The notes: generated by a model from the sequence alone, not told the origin. A stretch of 54,845 bases of DNA from Gemmatimonadaceae bacterium (GCA_025931335.1 JAICNG010000014.1:1-54845); one strand, 5' to 3'. Positions 1-10,037 are shown, numbered from the stretch's first letter. Numbers and translations are program-made.

Positions 1-45
1 GCGCGTCAGCGCACGGATATATTCACCAGCGACGGTTGCCTTTGT

Positions 46-57
46 GGGGGGGGGGGG
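46..57. repeat. Homopolymer of 12 G
   Basis: Twelve consecutive G residues lie about 50 bases upstream of the leu promoter -35 hexamer. Such tracts are prone to slippage and can act as phase-variable spacers; they are also a common place for sequencing or assembly length errors. An AT-rich stretch at about 58-82, which could serve as an UP element, separates it from the promoter. Confidence 0.9.
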
Positions 58-105
58 TTGGTTAAATTTCAACAAAATTCACCCAACGCCTGGTGGGCCT
101 ATCGC

Positions 106-133
106 TTGACAGGCAGTACGACGCGCCTAGATT
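106..133 (+). promoter_or_regulatory. Sigma-70-like promoter of the leu leader and leuCDB
   Basis: A perfect -35 hexamer TTGACA at 106-111 is followed by a 16-base spacer and a -10 hexamer TAGATT at 128-133 (4 of 6 consensus bases). The expected start of transcription is near 140, only about 3 bases before the leader ATG at 143. The leader ORF would then be translated from a nearly leaderless end, which agrees with the lack of a Shine-Dalgarno sequence there. The same -10 hexamer is used by the second promoter of this cluster at 3490-3495. Confidence 0.7.
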
Positions 134-142
134 GCCACGCTT

Positions 143-217
143 ATGCCGTCGCTTCCGCTCATCGCGCTCCTTCTTCCGGCTCTCCGAGCGAGAGGCGGCG
201 CGCGGGCACACGCATAG
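143..217 (+). CDS. leuL: Leucine-rich leader peptide of the leu attenuator (24 aa)
   Basis: This short ORF runs from ATG 143 to TAG 215-217. Its first half is [14 protein letters not shown]: six Leu and one Ile in the first 14 codons, with Leu codons at 152-154, 158-160, 167-175 and 182-184. The second half is Arg/Gly/Ala/His and carries no branched-chain codons. It lies just after the promoter and before a terminator hairpin, with leuC following. That is the layout of a ribosome-mediated attenuator in which stalling at Leu codons signals low charged tRNA-Leu. There is no Shine-Dalgarno sequence, and start by a leaderless route is likely because the predicted transcript begins about 3 bases upstream. 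The peptide itself is not expected to have a function. Confidence 0.82.
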   Translation: MPSLPLIALLLPALRARGGARAHA

Positions 218-275
218 GAATCGGGCAAGACTCTCGCAGCGCGCGGCCTCTCGAAACTCGAGAGGCCTTTTTGTT
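190..275 (+). terminator. leu attenuator: antiterminator and intrinsic terminator
   Basis: The terminator stem pairs 245-253 with 259-267 (9 bp, 5-base loop) and is followed by TTTTTGTT. A competing antiterminator pairs GAGAGGC at 190-196 with GCCTCTC at 246-252. After a 2-base bulge it continues with 199-203 against 241-245, giving 12 pairs in total. The upstream arm lies inside the leader ORF just beyond the Leu codons. A third small hairpin, CTCTC 180-184 with GAGAG 190-194, would sequester that arm unless a ribosome covers it. A ribosome stalled at 167-184 would mask 180-184 and favour the antiterminator. Pairings were read by eye; energies were not calculated. Confidence 0.8.
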
Positions 276-302
276 GCCCCGCCACCGAGGCACCGCATCA
301 TC

Positions 303-1724
303 GTGAAAGGCCGCCCGCGAACACTGGTCGACAAGATCTGGGATGATCACGTGGTTCGCCCCGAGGCCGAGGGCGTTCCCGTCGTGCTCTACGTCGATTT
401 GCATCTGGTCCACGAGGTGACATCGCCGCAGGCGTTCGCCGAGCTGCGAGCGCGCGGGCTCGGCGTGCGCCGCCCCGACCTGACGCTCGCGACGATGGAT
501 CACTCGACACCGACAACGCCACGACGGTCCGCCGCTCTTCCGGTCGTGGACACGCAGGCGGTGGCGCAACTCGCGCAGCTCGCCCGCAACTGCGACGACT
601 TCGGGATCCTTCTGTTCGAGCTCGGCAGCGAACGGCAAGGGATTGTCCACGTGATCGGCCCCGAGCAAGGACTCACGCAGCCCGGGATGACCATCGTGTG
701 TGGCGACAGCCATACCAGCACGCACGGTGCATTCGGGGCGCTCGCGTTCGGCATCGGCACGTCCGAGGTCGCGCACGTGCTGGCCACGCAGTCGCTGCTC
801 CAGAGCAAGCCGAAGAGCATGGAGGTGCGGATCGACGGCCAGCTCCCGCGAGGCGTGACCGCCAAGGACGTCATCCTCGCGTTGATCGCGCGGATCGGTA
901 TCGGCGGTGGCACAGGACACACCTTCGAGTACAGCGGCTCCGCCATCCGCGCGCTCGGCATGGAAGAGCGCATGACAATCTGCAACATGTCGATCGAGGC
1001 TGGCGCGCGGGCGGGACTCATCGCGCCTGACGAGACGACGTACGAGTACCTCGCCGGTCGCCCGTTCGCGCCGGCCGGCAGTGCGTGGGACGACGCCGTC
1101 GGTGCGTGGCGGCAACTGCCAAGCGATGACGATGCGGTGTACGACCGGCGCGTGCAGCTGGATGCGGCGCAGCTCGCGCCGATGATCACGTACGGAACGA
1201 ATCCGGCGATGGCCATTGCGATCGACGAGCGTGTTCCCGATCCCGCGGAGACGCGCGATGCGAGTCGACGTGCCGAGCTCGAGAAAGCACTCCGCTACAT
1301 GGCACTCGAGCCCGGCCAGCCGCTGCTTGGCCGGCCGGTCGACGTGGTGTTCATTGGGAGCTGCACCAACTCGCGCATCTCGGACCTCCGTCTCGCCGCC
1401 GGCATCGTGCGCGGCCGGCGCGTCGCTCCCGGCGTGCGCATGCTCGTCGTACCCGGCTCGCAGCAGGTGAAACGACAGGCCGAGTCGGAGGGATTGCACC
1501 GGGTGTTCACCGAGGCAGGGGCCGAGTGGCGCGAAGCGGGATGCTCGATGTGCATCGCGATGAACGGCGATCAGCTCGCGCCCGGACAGAGCGCGGTGAG
1601 CACGAGCAACCGCAACTTCGAAGGGCGCCAGGGGAAAGGCGGGCGGACATTCCTGGCGAGTCCGCTCACCGCGGCGGCGACCGCCGTGACAGGCGTCATC
1701 ACCGACGCCCGCACTCTCGTGTGA
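303..1724 (+). CDS. leuC: 3-isopropylmalate dehydratase large subunit
   Basis: LeuC with LeuD isomerises 2-isopropylmalate to 3-isopropylmalate in leucine synthesis in the cytoplasm. From the GTG at 303 the protein has 473 residues, the usual length of bacterial LeuC, and begins with the family-typical [12 protein letters not shown]. The [4Fe-4S] ligands are visible as Cys354 in IGSCTN and Cys414/Cys417 in GCSMC. An in-frame ATG at 93 is rejected because it would place the leader and terminator inside the gene. The start is preceded by GAGG about 10 bases upstream. It is the first structural gene after the leu attenuator, and leuD follows after 14 bases. Confidence 0.95.
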   Translation: MKGRPRTLVDKIWDDHVVRPEAEGVPVVLYVDLHLVHEVTSPQAFAELRARGLGVRRPDLTLATMDHSTPTTPRRSAALPVVDTQAVAQLAQLARNCDDFGILLFELGSERQGIVHVIGPEQGLTQPGMTIVCGDSHTSTHGAFGALAFGIGTSEVAHVLATQSLLQSKPKSMEVRIDGQLPRGVTAKDVILALIARIGIGGGTGHTFEYSGSAIRALGMEERMTICNMSIEAGARAGLIAPDETTYEYLAGRPFAPAGSAWDDAVGAWRQLPSDDDAVYDRRVQLDAAQLAPMITYGTNPAMAIAIDERVPDPAETRDASRRAELEKALRYMALEPGQPLLGRPVDVVFIGSCTNSRISDLRLAAGIVRGRRVAPGVRMLVVPGSQQVKRQAESEGLHRVFTEAGAEWREAGCSMCIAMNGDQLAPGQSAVSTSNRNFEGRQGKGGRTFLASPLTAAATAVTGVITDARTLV

Positions 1725-1738
1725 GGCTGGTCGACACC

Positions 1739-2344
1739 ATGGATCCGTTCACGACGCTCACCGCGACATGCGTGGTCTTACCGGCCGACAACGTCGACAC
1801 TGATCAGATCATCCCGGCGCGCTTTCTCAAGACGACGGAGCGGCGCGGGCTCGGCGCACACCTTTTTGCCGATTGGCGCTACGACGAGAACGGTGAGCCG
1901 CGCGCCGACTTCATCCTCAATCGGCCGGAGGCGCGTACCGCCGAGATACTGGTCGCGGGGCGCAACTTTGGCTGCGGCTCGTCGCGCGAGCACGCACCGT
2001 GGGCGCTCATGGATTTTGGCTTTCGCGCGGTCGTCAGCACCGAGTTCGCGGACATCTTCCGCAACAACGCGCTGAAGATCGGGCTGCTCCCGGTGACGCT
2101 CACACCGGCAATGCACGAGCGACTCGTCGCGCTCGTGACCGCCGCTCCGGGGACGCGCCTAACGCTCGATCTCTCGGCGCAGACCGCGACGCTTCCCATC
2201 GGCGTCACCGAGCGCTTCCCGATCGACGCGTTCGCGAAGCACTGCCTGCTGCATGGCGTCGACCAGCTTGGGTTCCTGCTCCAGGCCGAGGCGGCCATCT
2301 CCGACTACGAGCGCTCGCATCGGAGTCGCGTATGCACTCGCTGA
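1739..2344 (+). CDS. leuD: 3-isopropylmalate dehydratase small subunit
   Basis: LeuD is the swivel-domain partner of LeuC. The 201-residue product is full length, carries the N-terminal [12 protein letters not shown] motif and the [15 protein letters not shown] motif of the substrate-binding loop. ATG 1739 is chosen because it puts the conserved start in place; a GTG at 1721 that overlaps the leuC stop as GTGA is an in-frame alternative. Its last 13 bases overlap the start of leuB, so the two are likely translationally coupled. Confidence 0.94.
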   Translation: MDPFTTLTATCVVLPADNVDTDQIIPARFLKTTERRGLGAHLFADWRYDENGEPRADFILNRPEARTAEILVAGRNFGCGSSREHAPWALMDFGFRAVVSTEFADIFRNNALKIGLLPVTLTPAMHERLVALVTAAPGTRLTLDLSAQTATLPIGVTERFPIDAFAKHCLLHGVDQLGFLLQAEAAISDYERSHRSRVCTR

Positions 2345-3492
2345 CCGTCGCCGTTCTCCCGGGCGATGGCATCGGTCCCGAGGTCGTCGCGGAGGGGACG
2401 CGCGTGCTCCGTGCGGTGGCTGAGACATGGGGACACGAGGTCGCGCTCCGTGAGGGGCTGATCGGCGGCTGCGCCATCGATGCGCACCGCACCGCCTTGC
2501 CGGACGAAACGCTGCGCCTGTGTCGTGAGGCGGACGCGGTTCTCCTGGGTGCCGTCGGCGGACCCCGGTGGGACGATCCGGCCGCGCCGGTGCGACCGGA
2601 GCAGGGACTGCTCGGGCTGCGTCAATCGCTCGGGGTGTATGCGAACTTGCGACCGGTCGCCGTACACCCGCGGCTCGCCGCTGCCTCTCCCTTGCGCCCG
2701 GAACGGTTGCGCAACGTTGACTTCGTGGTCGTGCGCGAGCTGACGGGCGGCATCTACTTCGGCGAGAAACGCCGCGAGCGGCTCGATGGCGGCGACGAGC
2801 GCGCCACCGACACGTGCACCTACACGACGCGGGAGATCGAGCGAGTGGTGCGCGCCGCGGCGGAGCTGGCGCGCACACGACGCGGAAAGCTCACGTCGGT
2901 CGACAAGGCGAACGTGCTCGAGACTTCGCGCTTATGGCGGCGCACGACGACGCGCGTCGCGCGCGATGAGTTCCCGGATCTCGCACTGGAGCATCTGCTC
3001 GTCGACGCGTGCGCGATGCACCTGCTGCGCCGCCCCGCGGACTTCGACGTCATCGTCACCGAGAACATGTTCGGGGACATCCTCACCGACGAAGCGGCGA
3101 TGCTCGCCGGCTCGCTCGGCGTGCTCCCATCGGCGTCACTCGGCGAGGCGCGGGCGGTAAGAAACGGAATGCGTCGCGGACTCTATGAGCCGATCCACGG
3201 CTCGGCACCCGACATCGCGGGACGCGGGATCGCCAATCCGATCGGGACGATACTCAGCGTTGCGCTCATGCTGAGACACTCGTTCGGTCTGGAGAAAGAA
3301 GGACATGCCGTGGAAGCGGCGGTCGCGGCGGCGCTCGATGAGGGCTGCGTGAGCGCCGACATCGCCCTTCCGGGAGAGCGATGTTGGTCGACTGAGGAAA
3401 TCGGCCGGACGATCGCTGACAGGGTCGCGAACCTGGCGACGCAAGCCGGTCGTCTGAAGCTCTCTCTTGACTCAACGACGGGGCGTCTGTAG
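2332..3492 (+). CDS. leuB: 3-isopropylmalate dehydrogenase
   Basis: LeuB oxidises and decarboxylates 3-isopropylmalate to 2-ketoisocaproate with NAD. The 386-residue product opens with the beta-strand [13 protein letters not shown]. It carries [11 protein letters not shown] and the catalytic segment [35 protein letters not shown] (given here as landmarks VDACAMHLL and [15 protein letters not shown]). It is slightly longer than the usual 355-365 residues. The start codon lies 13 bases inside leuD. Its 3' end also contains the promoter of the ilv transcript: the stop codon TAG forms the first three bases of that promoter's -10 hexamer. Confidence 0.95.
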   Translation: MHSLTVAVLPGDGIGPEVVAEGTRVLRAVAETWGHEVALREGLIGGCAIDAHRTALPDETLRLCREADAVLLGAVGGPRWDDPAAPVRPEQGLLGLRQSLGVYANLRPVAVHPRLAAASPLRPERLRNVDFVVVRELTGGIYFGEKRRERLDGGDERATDTCTYTTREIERVVRAAAELARTRRGKLTSVDKANVLETSRLWRRTTTRVARDEFPDLALEHLLVDACAMHLLRRPADFDVIVTENMFGDILTDEAAMLAGSLGVLPSASLGEARAVRNGMRRGLYEPIHGSAPDIAGRGIANPIGTILSVALMLRHSFGLEKEGHAVEAAVAAALDEGCVSADIALPGERCWSTEEIGRTIADRVANLATQAGRLKLSLDSTTGRL

Positions 3493-3495
3493 ATT
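3467..3495 (+). promoter_or_regulatory. Sigma-70-like promoter of the ilv leader, inside leuB
   Basis: TTGACT at 3467-3472 is followed by a 17-base spacer and TAGATT at 3490-3495. The -10 hexamer overlaps the leuB stop codon at 3490-3492. Transcription would begin near 3502, about 28 bases before the ilv leader ATG. The -10 sequence is identical to that of the leu promoter at 128-133, which supports both assignments. Confidence 0.65.
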
Positions 3496-3529
3496 CGCCC
3501 TCCACTCACCTGGAACCAACCAAATCGTC

Positions 3530-3634
3530 ATGCGCTCCGGCAGCCAGCTCCTCCTTAGCCTCGTCGTTTCCCTGCTCCTTATCGGCGCGGGGCTTACAAG
3601 TTTTTGGGAGGCGGGCCGGCTGATCGCAGTGTAG
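3530..3634 (+). CDS. ilvL: Branched-chain-rich leader peptide of the ilv attenuator (34 aa)
   Basis: The ORF runs from ATG 3530 to TAG 3632-3634. Fourteen of its 34 residues are Leu, Val or Ile, and residues 7-18 read LLLSLVVSLLLI. All three branched-chain amino acids are represented, as expected of a multivalent ilv leader, whereas the leader before leuC holds Leu and a single Ile codon. It lies between a promoter and a strong terminator, just upstream of ilvD. No clear Shine-Dalgarno sequence is seen. A hydrophobic peptide of this kind could also be mistaken for a signal sequence or membrane microprotein, but its place between promoter and attenuator makes the leader reading much stronger. 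Confidence 0.85.
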   Translation: MRSGSQLLLSLVVSLLLIGAGLTSFWEAGRLIAV

Positions 3635-3728
3635 TCTGACACCACGCCCCTTCCCACCACGGGAAGGGGCGTTCGGTCGAAACGAAGGGCCCCTCCCGAA
3701 TCCGGGAAGGGGCCTTTCGTTCGTTTTG
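3606..3728 (+). terminator. ilv attenuator: antiterminator, pause hairpin and terminator
   Basis: The terminator is a long stem pairing 3681-3698 with 3703-3721 (18 pairs including one G-U, one bulged A, 4-base loop) followed by TCGTTTTG. An antiterminator can form between GGGAG 3606-3610 and CTCCC 3693-3697, then after a 2-base bulge 3613-3617 with 3688-3692. The upstream arm is again inside the leader ORF just after the control codons, as in the leu attenuator. A separate perfect 12-bp hairpin at 3644-3655/3661-3672 lies between; its right arm could also pair with 3689-3697, giving a second antitermination route. Confidence 0.78.
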
Positions 3729-3760
3729 TCATCCCCCTGTGCCCCCGCGAGGACAACTGA

Positions 3761-5515
3761 GTGCGTTCCGACACGATCAAGCGCGGCTTCGACCGCGCGC
3801 CGCATCGCAGCCTGCTGCGCGCGACGGGCCAAATCCGCGACGCACGCGACTTCGAGAAACCGTTCGTCGCCGTGTGCAATTCGTACGTGGACATCGTCCC
3901 GGGCCATGTTCATCTGCAGGAATTCGGACGCGTGGTGAAGGAAGCCATTCGTGAGGCGGGCGGGATTCCGTTCGAGTTCAACACGATCGGTGTCGATGAT
4001 GGGATCGTGATGGGGCACGAGGGAATGCGCTACTCGCTCCCGTCGCGTGAGCTCATCGCCGATTCGGTGGAGACGATGGCGCAGGCGCACTGCTTCGACG
4101 CCATGATCTGCATCCCGAACTGCGACAAGATCACACCTGGGATGCTGATGGGCGCAGCACGGGTGAATCTCCCGACGATCTTCGTCTCCGGTGGCCCGAT
4201 GCGGGCCGGCGTCGATCGCGCTGGGCGCAAGGTCGACCTGATCTCCGTCTTCGAAGGGGTGGGCGCCCATGCGGCGGGCGCGATCGACGATGCACGACTC
4301 GAGGAGCTCGAAGTCAGCGGCTGCCCGACCTGCGGAAGCTGCAGCGGGATGTTCACCGCGAACTCGATGAACTGCCTGTGCGAGGCGCTGGGCGTTGCGC
4401 TCCCAGGCAACGGAACCGTGCTCGCCGTCTCCCCGGAGCGACATGCCCTCGCGCGCGCAGCCGCCGTTGGGCTCCTGCGTCTTGTGGACGCGAACGTGCG
4501 ATTCCTCGACATCGTCACGCCGAAGTCCATCGACAACGCGATCGCACTCGATGTCGCGATGGGGGGATCGACCAATACAGTGTTGCACGTCTTGGCGCTC
4601 GCCCGCGAGGCTGGACTCGACTATCCCATCGAGCGCTTCAACGAGATCGCCGAGCGCGTGCCGCATCTGGCGAAGGTTTCACCGGCGTGGGATGGAGATC
4701 GCCAATGGCACATCGAGGACGTCCACGCCGCGGGCGGCGTCCCCGCCATCCTCCAGGAGCTCTCGGGCGAGCCGGGTGCGTTGGCGCTGGACGCGCGCAC
4801 GGTCACCGGCGCGACACTGGGTGAGAACCTGCGTGGCGTGCGCAATCTCGACCCGCGCTGCATTCGGCCGCTCGCCCGCCCGCACACGGCGCGCGGCGCG
4901 CTCGCCGTGCTCTTCGGCAACCTCGCACCCGAGGGCTCGGTCATCAAAGTCGGCGCTGTGGAGCAGCACGAACAGCGTTTCGAGGGACCTGCCCGCGTCT
5001 TCGAGGGCGAGGAGGCGGCCATCACCGCAGTGCGCGACGGTCGCCTCCAGGCTGGCGATGTGGTGGTCGTGCGCCACGAAGGACCACGAGGCGGTCCCGG
5101 CATGCGCGAGATGCTCAGCCTCACGAGTATGCTCAAGGGCATGCCGCTCGGCGCCTCGGTGGCGCTGCTGACGGACGGGCGCTTCTCGGGCGGCACGCGG
5201 GGGTTGTGCATTGGGCACGTCTCGCCGGAGGCCGCCGAGGGCGGGCCGATCGCGCTCGTTAGGGACGGCGACATCGTGCGGATCGACCTCGGGGCGCGCA
5301 CGCTCGACGTCGCGCTCACACCCGACGAGCTGGCTGAGCGTTCATCCGACTGGCGACCGCCCGCGCCCAAATACCGGCGTGGTTGGCTCGCGCGCTACGC
5401 TGCCCTGGTCACGAACGCCAGTCGCGGCGCGGTGCTCGAGCCACCGGAGGAGGCCAGACGCACGGCGCGCCCTGCCCAGAAGGCCCCCGCGCAGCAGGCC
5501 ATGGTGACCGCATGA
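3761..5515 (+). CDS. ilvD: Dihydroxy-acid dehydratase
   Basis: IlvD dehydrates the dihydroxy acids to 2-ketoisovalerate and 2-keto-3-methylvalerate, the precursors of valine and isoleucine; the former also feeds leucine and pantothenate. The 584-residue protein starts at a GTG with GAGG upstream. Fe-S/active-site landmarks are [10 protein letters not shown] with Cys121 and [18 protein letters not shown] with Cys188, Cys191 and Cys194. The C-terminal part contains the family segment [21 protein letters not shown]. The extreme C-terminus is a short Ala/Pro-rich extension. Its stop overlaps the ilvB start as ATGA, so translation is coupled. Confidence 0.95.
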   Translation: MRSDTIKRGFDRAPHRSLLRATGQIRDARDFEKPFVAVCNSYVDIVPGHVHLQEFGRVVKEAIREAGGIPFEFNTIGVDDGIVMGHEGMRYSLPSRELIADSVETMAQAHCFDAMICIPNCDKITPGMLMGAARVNLPTIFVSGGPMRAGVDRAGRKVDLISVFEGVGAHAAGAIDDARLEELEVSGCPTCGSCSGMFTANSMNCLCEALGVALPGNGTVLAVSPERHALARAAAVGLLRLVDANVRFLDIVTPKSIDNAIALDVAMGGSTNTVLHVLALAREAGLDYPIERFNEIAERVPHLAKVSPAWDGDRQWHIEDVHAAGGVPAILQELSGEPGALALDARTVTGATLGENLRGVRNLDPRCIRPLARPHTARGALAVLFGNLAPEGSVIKVGAVEQHEQRFEGPARVFEGEEAAITAVRDGRLQAGDVVVVRHEGPRGGPGMREMLSLTSMLKGMPLGASVALLTDGRFSGGTRGLCIGHVSPEAAEGGPIALVRDGDIVRIDLGARTLDVALTPDELAERSSDWRPPAPKYRRGWLARYAALVTNASRGAVLEPPEEARRTARPAQKAPAQQAMVTA

Positions 5516-7230
5516 GCGCCGAACGCACGGGCGCGCAGATCATGTGCGAGGCGCTCATCCGCGAGGGCGTCGACGTGATGTTCGGTATTCCTGGCGGCGC
5601 GATCATGCCGTTTTACCACGCGATGTGGGAATATCGCGATCGGCTCCGACACGTTCTGTGCCGCCACGAGCAAGGGGCTGGCCACGCGGCGGAAGGATAC
5701 GCGCGTGCGACCGGACGTCCTGGCGTGTGCGTCGCCACGAGCGGCCCGGGCGCCACGAACCTCGTGACGCCGATCGCCAACGCCTGGATGGACAGCACTC
5801 CGCTCGTCGCGATCACGGGACAGGTCTCGAGTCTGGTGCTCGGAAAGGACGCGTTCCAGGAGACCGACATCACGGGCATAACGATGCCCATCACCAAGCA
5901 CAACTATCTCGTCAAGCGCGCCGAGGAACTGCCGTACGTCTTCAGGGAGGCGTTCCATCTCGCACGGACCGGGCGCCCCGGGCCAGTGCTGATCGACGTC
6001 ACCAAGGACGCGCAGCAAACGCGCACGGTTCCCGAGTGGGAGGTGACGCTCGATCTCCCCGGATACTGTCCGCCGACCGTGCCCGATCGGACGGCCCTCC
6101 GCGCCGCCGCCACGCTGCTGGCACGGGCCAGGAAGCCGCTGATCATGGCCGGCCACGGGGTGATCATCGCCGGCGCGACGGAGGAGCTACGGGCGCTCGC
6201 GGAACGGACGGGAATTCCGGTGATCACCACACTCCACGGAATCGGCGCATTTCCCCAGCATCATCCGCTCAGCCTCGGGATGCCGGGCATGCACGGGTGG
6301 GTACACGTCAACCGTGCCATCCAGGAGTGTGACGTCCTGCTCAACGTCGGCGCGCGCTTCGACGATCGCGTGACGGGGAAGGCGTCGACGTTCGCGCCGC
6401 ACGCGCGAGTCATCCACATCGACATCGCGCCGTGTGAGATCGGCAAGAACGTGAAGGTGATGGTGCCAATCATCGGCGACGCACGCGAGGCGTTGCGAGG
6501 GATGCTCGACGAGATGCCCGCCAGAGACGCCGACGGCTGGCTGGCGCACATCCGCTCGATGCAGGCGGTTCACCAGTGCCGCCAGGCGTACCTGCGCCGG
6601 CCGGACACCGACGAGCTCATGCCGCACGACGTCTACGCGGCGCTGAACCGGGCGCTCACTGATCGCGGCGGCTACCGTGTGGTCACCGACGTCGGCCAGC
6701 ACCAGATGTGGGCGGCGCAACTCCTCGACTGGCGGCGGCCTCGGACGCACATAACGAGTGGCGGCGCGGGGACCATGGGCTTCGCCGTGCCGGCCGCGAT
6801 GGGCGTCGCGATCGCCCATCCGCACGAGACCGTATGGGCAATCGTCGGCGACGGCGGATTCCAGATGACGAACCAGGAATTGGCGACGATCGCGCAGGAG
6901 CGAATTCCGAACGTGAAGGTCGCGATCATCAACAACGGCTACCTGGGTATGGTGCGGCAGTGGCAGGAGCTGTTCGAGGGTCGGCGCTACAGCGGCACCC
7001 CGCTGTCGGGACCGGGGTTCGCGCGGCTGGCGGAAGCGTACGACCTGCGCGCGTTCACGGTGGAGCGCGCCGACGAGGTGGACGACGCGATCGCCGCCGC
7101 GTGGGACCACCAGGGCTCGACGGTAGTCGACTTTCGCGTCGAGCGGGAAGCGAACGTGTTCCCCATCGTCCCGCAGGGGCGAAGCATCGGCGAGATGATC
7201 ACCGAGGCTCCGCAGGCGGTGGGAGCGTGA
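5512..7230 (+). CDS. ilvB: Acetolactate synthase large (catalytic) subunit
   Basis: The thiamine-diphosphate enzyme condenses pyruvate with pyruvate or 2-ketobutyrate as the first common step. The 572-residue protein shows the N-terminal [13 protein letters not shown] segment, the catalytic Glu region [20 protein letters not shown], and the C-terminal ThDP/Mg motif [17 protein letters not shown]. The FAD-binding middle domain is present ([21 protein letters not shown] and [13 protein letters not shown]). It begins at ATG 5512 within the ilvD stop and ends as GTGA into the regulatory subunit. It therefore sits in a run of coupled genes that should keep subunit ratios fixed. Confidence 0.96.
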   Translation: MSAERTGAQIMCEALIREGVDVMFGIPGGAIMPFYHAMWEYRDRLRHVLCRHEQGAGHAAEGYARATGRPGVCVATSGPGATNLVTPIANAWMDSTPLVAITGQVSSLVLGKDAFQETDITGITMPITKHNYLVKRAEELPYVFREAFHLARTGRPGPVLIDVTKDAQQTRTVPEWEVTLDLPGYCPPTVPDRTALRAAATLLARARKPLIMAGHGVIIAGATEELRALAERTGIPVITTLHGIGAFPQHHPLSLGMPGMHGWVHVNRAIQECDVLLNVGARFDDRVTGKASTFAPHARVIHIDIAPCEIGKNVKVMVPIIGDAREALRGMLDEMPARDADGWLAHIRSMQAVHQCRQAYLRRPDTDELMPHDVYAALNRALTDRGGYRVVTDVGQHQMWAAQLLDWRRPRTHITSGGAGTMGFAVPAAMGVAIAHPHETVWAIVGDGGFQMTNQELATIAQERIPNVKVAIINNGYLGMVRQWQELFEGRRYSGTPLSGPGFARLAEAYDLRAFTVERADEVDDAIAAAWDHQGSTVVDFRVEREANVFPIVPQGRSIGEMITEAPQAVGA

Positions 7231-7757
7231 GCGCGGGCCGCACCGTCGTCGCGCTCGTGCAGAGCCGCCCGGGCGCTCTGAGCCGCGTGGTCGGGCTCCT
7301 CCGGGGGCGCAACGCCGAGATCCGGAGCCTGACCATTGGGGACAGCGAGGGGTCCGGCGTCAGTCGCCTAACGGTCGTCATCGATGTCGCCGACGCCGAG
7401 CATGTCGTGAAACAACTCAACCGTCTCATCGAAGTGCTGGAGGTCAAGGACGTGACACACACCGCCATTGTCGAGCGCGAGACTGCGCTGATGAAGATCG
7501 ATGCCCCGGAGCCCCAACGGGAGGAAGTCCACGCGGTGGCCGAGCGCTTTGGCGCGCGCGTCATCGAGAGCGGCCGCGACACGGTCATCGTCGAGGTGAC
7601 CGACACGCCCGACCGATTGGCCGCGCTCATTCACAGTGTGCGTCGTTTCGGAGTGCGCGAGATCATGCGATCCGGCCGTCTCGCGATGACGCTCGGCGCT
7701 GATCCACGGATGGAGGCTCCGCTTCACTGGCAGGCGCAAGCCGACGGCACGGCCTGA
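7227..7757 (+). CDS. ilvN: Acetolactate synthase small (regulatory) subunit
   Basis: This subunit activates IlvB and usually confers valine feedback inhibition. The 176-residue protein begins at GTG 7227 overlapping the ilvB stop. Residues from about 5 to 75 form an ACT domain ([28 protein letters not shown], given as [12 protein letters not shown] and [11 protein letters not shown]), and the C-terminal half matches the ALS_ss_C domain. It is the long, IlvH-like form. It lies directly between the catalytic subunit and ilvC. Confidence 0.93.
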   Translation: MSAGRTVVALVQSRPGALSRVVGLLRGRNAEIRSLTIGDSEGSGVSRLTVVIDVADAEHVVKQLNRLIEVLEVKDVTHTAIVERETALMKIDAPEPQREEVHAVAERFGARVIESGRDTVIVEVTDTPDRLAALIHSVRRFGVREIMRSGRLAMTLGADPRMEAPLHWQAQADGTA

Positions 7758-7770
7758 CCCCGAGACGACG

Positions 7771-8793
7771 ATGCCACGACTCTTTTACGACACCGACGCC
7801 GCCATCGAGCGGCTCCAGAACCGGCCGATCGCGATCATCGGCTACGGCAGCCAGGGACACGCGCACGCGCTCAATCTGCGGGACAGTGGGCTCGACGTAC
7901 GTGTCGGCCTCCGCGCGGGATCGGCCAGCCACGCGCGCGCGGCCGCCGCCGGACTGCGCGTCCGCGCCGTGGCGGACGCGGTTGACGAGGCGGATCTCAT
8001 CATGCTGCTCACGCCTGATACTGGGCAAGCGGCGCTCTACTGTGCCGAGGTCCTCCCGCACCTTGCCGCCGGCAAGACGCTGATGTTCGCGCATGGGTTC
8101 AACATCCGCTACGGCCGGATCACACCGCCCGGGCGGGTCGACGTGAGCATGGTCGCGCCGAAGGCGCCAGGACATCGCGTCCGCGAGGTGTTCAGCGAGG
8201 GAGGCGGTGTGCCGGCGCTCGTGGCGGTTCACCAGGATGCCTCGGGGCATGCGCTCGATGACGCACTCGCCTATGCGAAGGCCATCGGCTGCACTCGCGC
8301 GGGCGTGCTCCTGACCACGTTTGCCGAGGAGACCGAGACCGATCTGTTCGGCGAGCAGGCGGTGCTGTGTGGCGGCGTGTCAGCGCTCGTGAAGGCCGGT
8401 TTCGAGACCCTCGTCGAGGCTGGGTATCAGCCGGAAGTCGCCTACTTCGAATGCATGCACGAGTTGAAGCTCATCGTCGACCTTCTGTACCAGGGTGGGC
8501 TCAACTACATGCGCTACTCGGTTTCGGATACCGCCGAGTATGGCGACTACGTCGCCGGTCCGCGGATCGTCGATGAGCGCGCACGGGCGACGATGCGCGA
8601 GTTGCTGGCGGACATCCGCGATGGCTCCTTCGCCCGCCGGTGGATCGAGGAGACCGACAGCGGTGGTGCGACCTTCACGCGCCGCCGCCAGCAGGAGACG
8701 GTGCACGAGATCGAGCGTGTGGGCCGCGAGCTTCGACGGATGATGCCGTTCGTCGCGCCGAAGGAAGTCGTGCCGGGGGAGGTGGTGGTATGA
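7771..8793 (+). CDS. ilvC: Ketol-acid reductoisomerase, class I
   Basis: IlvC isomerises and reduces 2-acetolactate and 2-aceto-2-hydroxybutyrate with NADPH and Mg2+. At 340 residues it is a short class I enzyme. The Rossmann motif [17 protein letters not shown] is near residue 25, and the metal-site segment [13 protein letters not shown] near residue 190. It begins 13 bases after ilvN and shares ATGA with leuA. Confidence 0.95.
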   Translation: MPRLFYDTDAAIERLQNRPIAIIGYGSQGHAHALNLRDSGLDVRVGLRAGSASHARAAAAGLRVRAVADAVDEADLIMLLTPDTGQAALYCAEVLPHLAAGKTLMFAHGFNIRYGRITPPGRVDVSMVAPKAPGHRVREVFSEGGGVPALVAVHQDASGHALDDALAYAKAIGCTRAGVLLTTFAEETETDLFGEQAVLCGGVSALVKAGFETLVEAGYQPEVAYFECMHELKLIVDLLYQGGLNYMRYSVSDTAEYGDYVAGPRIVDERARATMRELLADIRDGSFARRWIEETDSGGATFTRRRQQETVHEIERVGRELRRMMPFVAPKEVVPGEVVV

Positions 8794-10037
8794 CGGGAGA
8801 TCCGTACGTCCGCATCTTCGACACGACGTTGCGCGATGGCGAGCAGGCTCCCGGTTGCACGATGACCCGCGACGAGAAGCTCGCGGTGGCGCGGCAGCTC
8901 GCGCTGCTCCATGTCGATGTGATCGAGGCTGGCTTCCCCGCTGCGTCGCCAGGCGATTGGGAGGCGGTTCACGCCGTCGCGCAGGACATCGGCACGCACA
9001 ACGGGCCGACGATCTGCGCCCTCGCCCGCGCCAACGAGCGCGACATCGACCGGTGCTTCAGCGCGATCCAGCCTGCGGCGAAGCGTCGCATTCACACCTT
9101 CATCGCGACCTCGGACGTGCACCTGGAGCACAAGCTGCGCATGAGCCGGGCGCGGGTGACGGAAGTCGTGGCCGCCATGGTGAGGTACGCGCGCGCACGC
9201 TGTGAGGAGGTCGAGTTCTCCCCCGAGGATGCGGGCCGCTCCGATCCCGTCTTCCTGCGCGAGATCGTCGGGATCGCGATCGAGTGCGGGGCGACGATCC
9301 TCAACATCCCGGACACGGTCGGCTACACGACCCCTGACGAGTACGCCGCGATGATCGCCGGCATTCGGCGCTCCGTTCCCGGCGTGGAGAACGTGGTCCT
9401 CTCGACGCACTGTCACGATGACCTTGGGCTGGCAGTGGCGAACTCGCTTGCCGGCGTCCGCGCGGGGGCGCGACAGGTGGAGTGCACGATCAACGGGATC
9501 GGAGAGCGGGCGGGGAACGCGTCACTCGAGGAAGTGGTGATGGCGCTGTGTGCGCGGCGCCAGCTCTTCGGCGTCGAGACGGGCATCGACACGCGCGAGA
9601 TCATGCGGACGTCACGTCTCGTGTCCGCCTGCACGGGGATTGCTGTCCCCCCGAACAAGGCCATCGTCGGTGGCAACGCCTTCGCGCACGAGGCCGGGAT
9701 CCATCAGGACGGTGTACTCAAGAATCCGCTCACGTACGAGATCATGCGTGGCGAAACTGTCGGCTGGGACGGGAGCACGCTCGTCCTTGGGAAGCACTCC
9801 GGGCGACACGCGGTGCGGTGTCGTCTCGAAGCGCTTGGCCATCAGTGCGACGATGCCGCGCTCGACCTCGTCTTCACTCGCTTCAAGGAAGTGGCGGATG
9901 GGAAGAAGGTGGTGAATGACGCGGATCTGACGGCGCTGCTCTCCGGCCTCGGCCATGAAGCGCCGAGCATCACGCCCGTGCCGGCGTCGAGGGCGAGGCT
10001 TCGGCATCTGACACCTCGTACGACATCCGCGCTGTGA
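8790..10037 (+). CDS. leuA: 2-isopropylmalate synthase lacking the C-terminal regulatory domain
   Basis: LeuA condenses 2-ketoisovalerate with acetyl-CoA, the committed step to leucine. The catalytic TIM barrel is intact: [16 protein letters not shown] near residue 9, [18 protein letters not shown] near residue 205 and [15 protein letters not shown] near residue 295. The protein stops at 415 residues, after subdomain II ([12 protein letters not shown]). Common LeuA is 500-550 residues, with a C-terminal domain that binds leucine. No remnant of that domain is visible in the 90 bases downstream. A homocitrate or citramalate synthase is possible for this superfamily, but the leu/ilv operon context favours LeuA. 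It is the last gene of the cluster. Confidence 0.9.
   Translation: MTGDPYVRIFDTTLRDGEQAPGCTMTRDEKLAVARQLALLHVDVIEAGFPAASPGDWEAVHAVAQDIGTHNGPTICALARANERDIDRCFSAIQPAAKRRIHTFIATSDVHLEHKLRMSRARVTEVVAAMVRYARARCEEVEFSPEDAGRSDPVFLREIVGIAIECGATILNIPDTVGYTTPDEYAAMIAGIRRSVPGVENVVLSTHCHDDLGLAVANSLAGVRAGARQVECTINGIGERAGNASLEEVVMALCARRQLFGVETGIDTREIMRTSRLVSACTGIAVPPNKAIVGGNAFAHEAGIHQDGVLKNPLTYEIMRGETVGWDGSTLVLGKHSGRHAVRCRLEALGHQCDDAALDLVFTRFKEVADGKKVVNDADLTALLSGLGHEAPSITPVPASRARLRHLTPRTTSAL

Noticed and set aside
93-302. Longer leuC start at 93
   Set aside because: Would place promoter, leader peptide and terminator inside the coding region; homology to LeuC begins at 303.
106-303. T-box riboswitch before leuC
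   Set aside because: No T-box sequence (UGGN) in an antiterminator bulge and no specifier stem; the leader ORF explains the region.
159-1499. Long minus-strand open frame opposite leuC (and many like it elsewhere)
   Set aside because: Compositional shadow of a GC-rich gene on the other strand; no family motifs, and it overlaps a certain gene fully.
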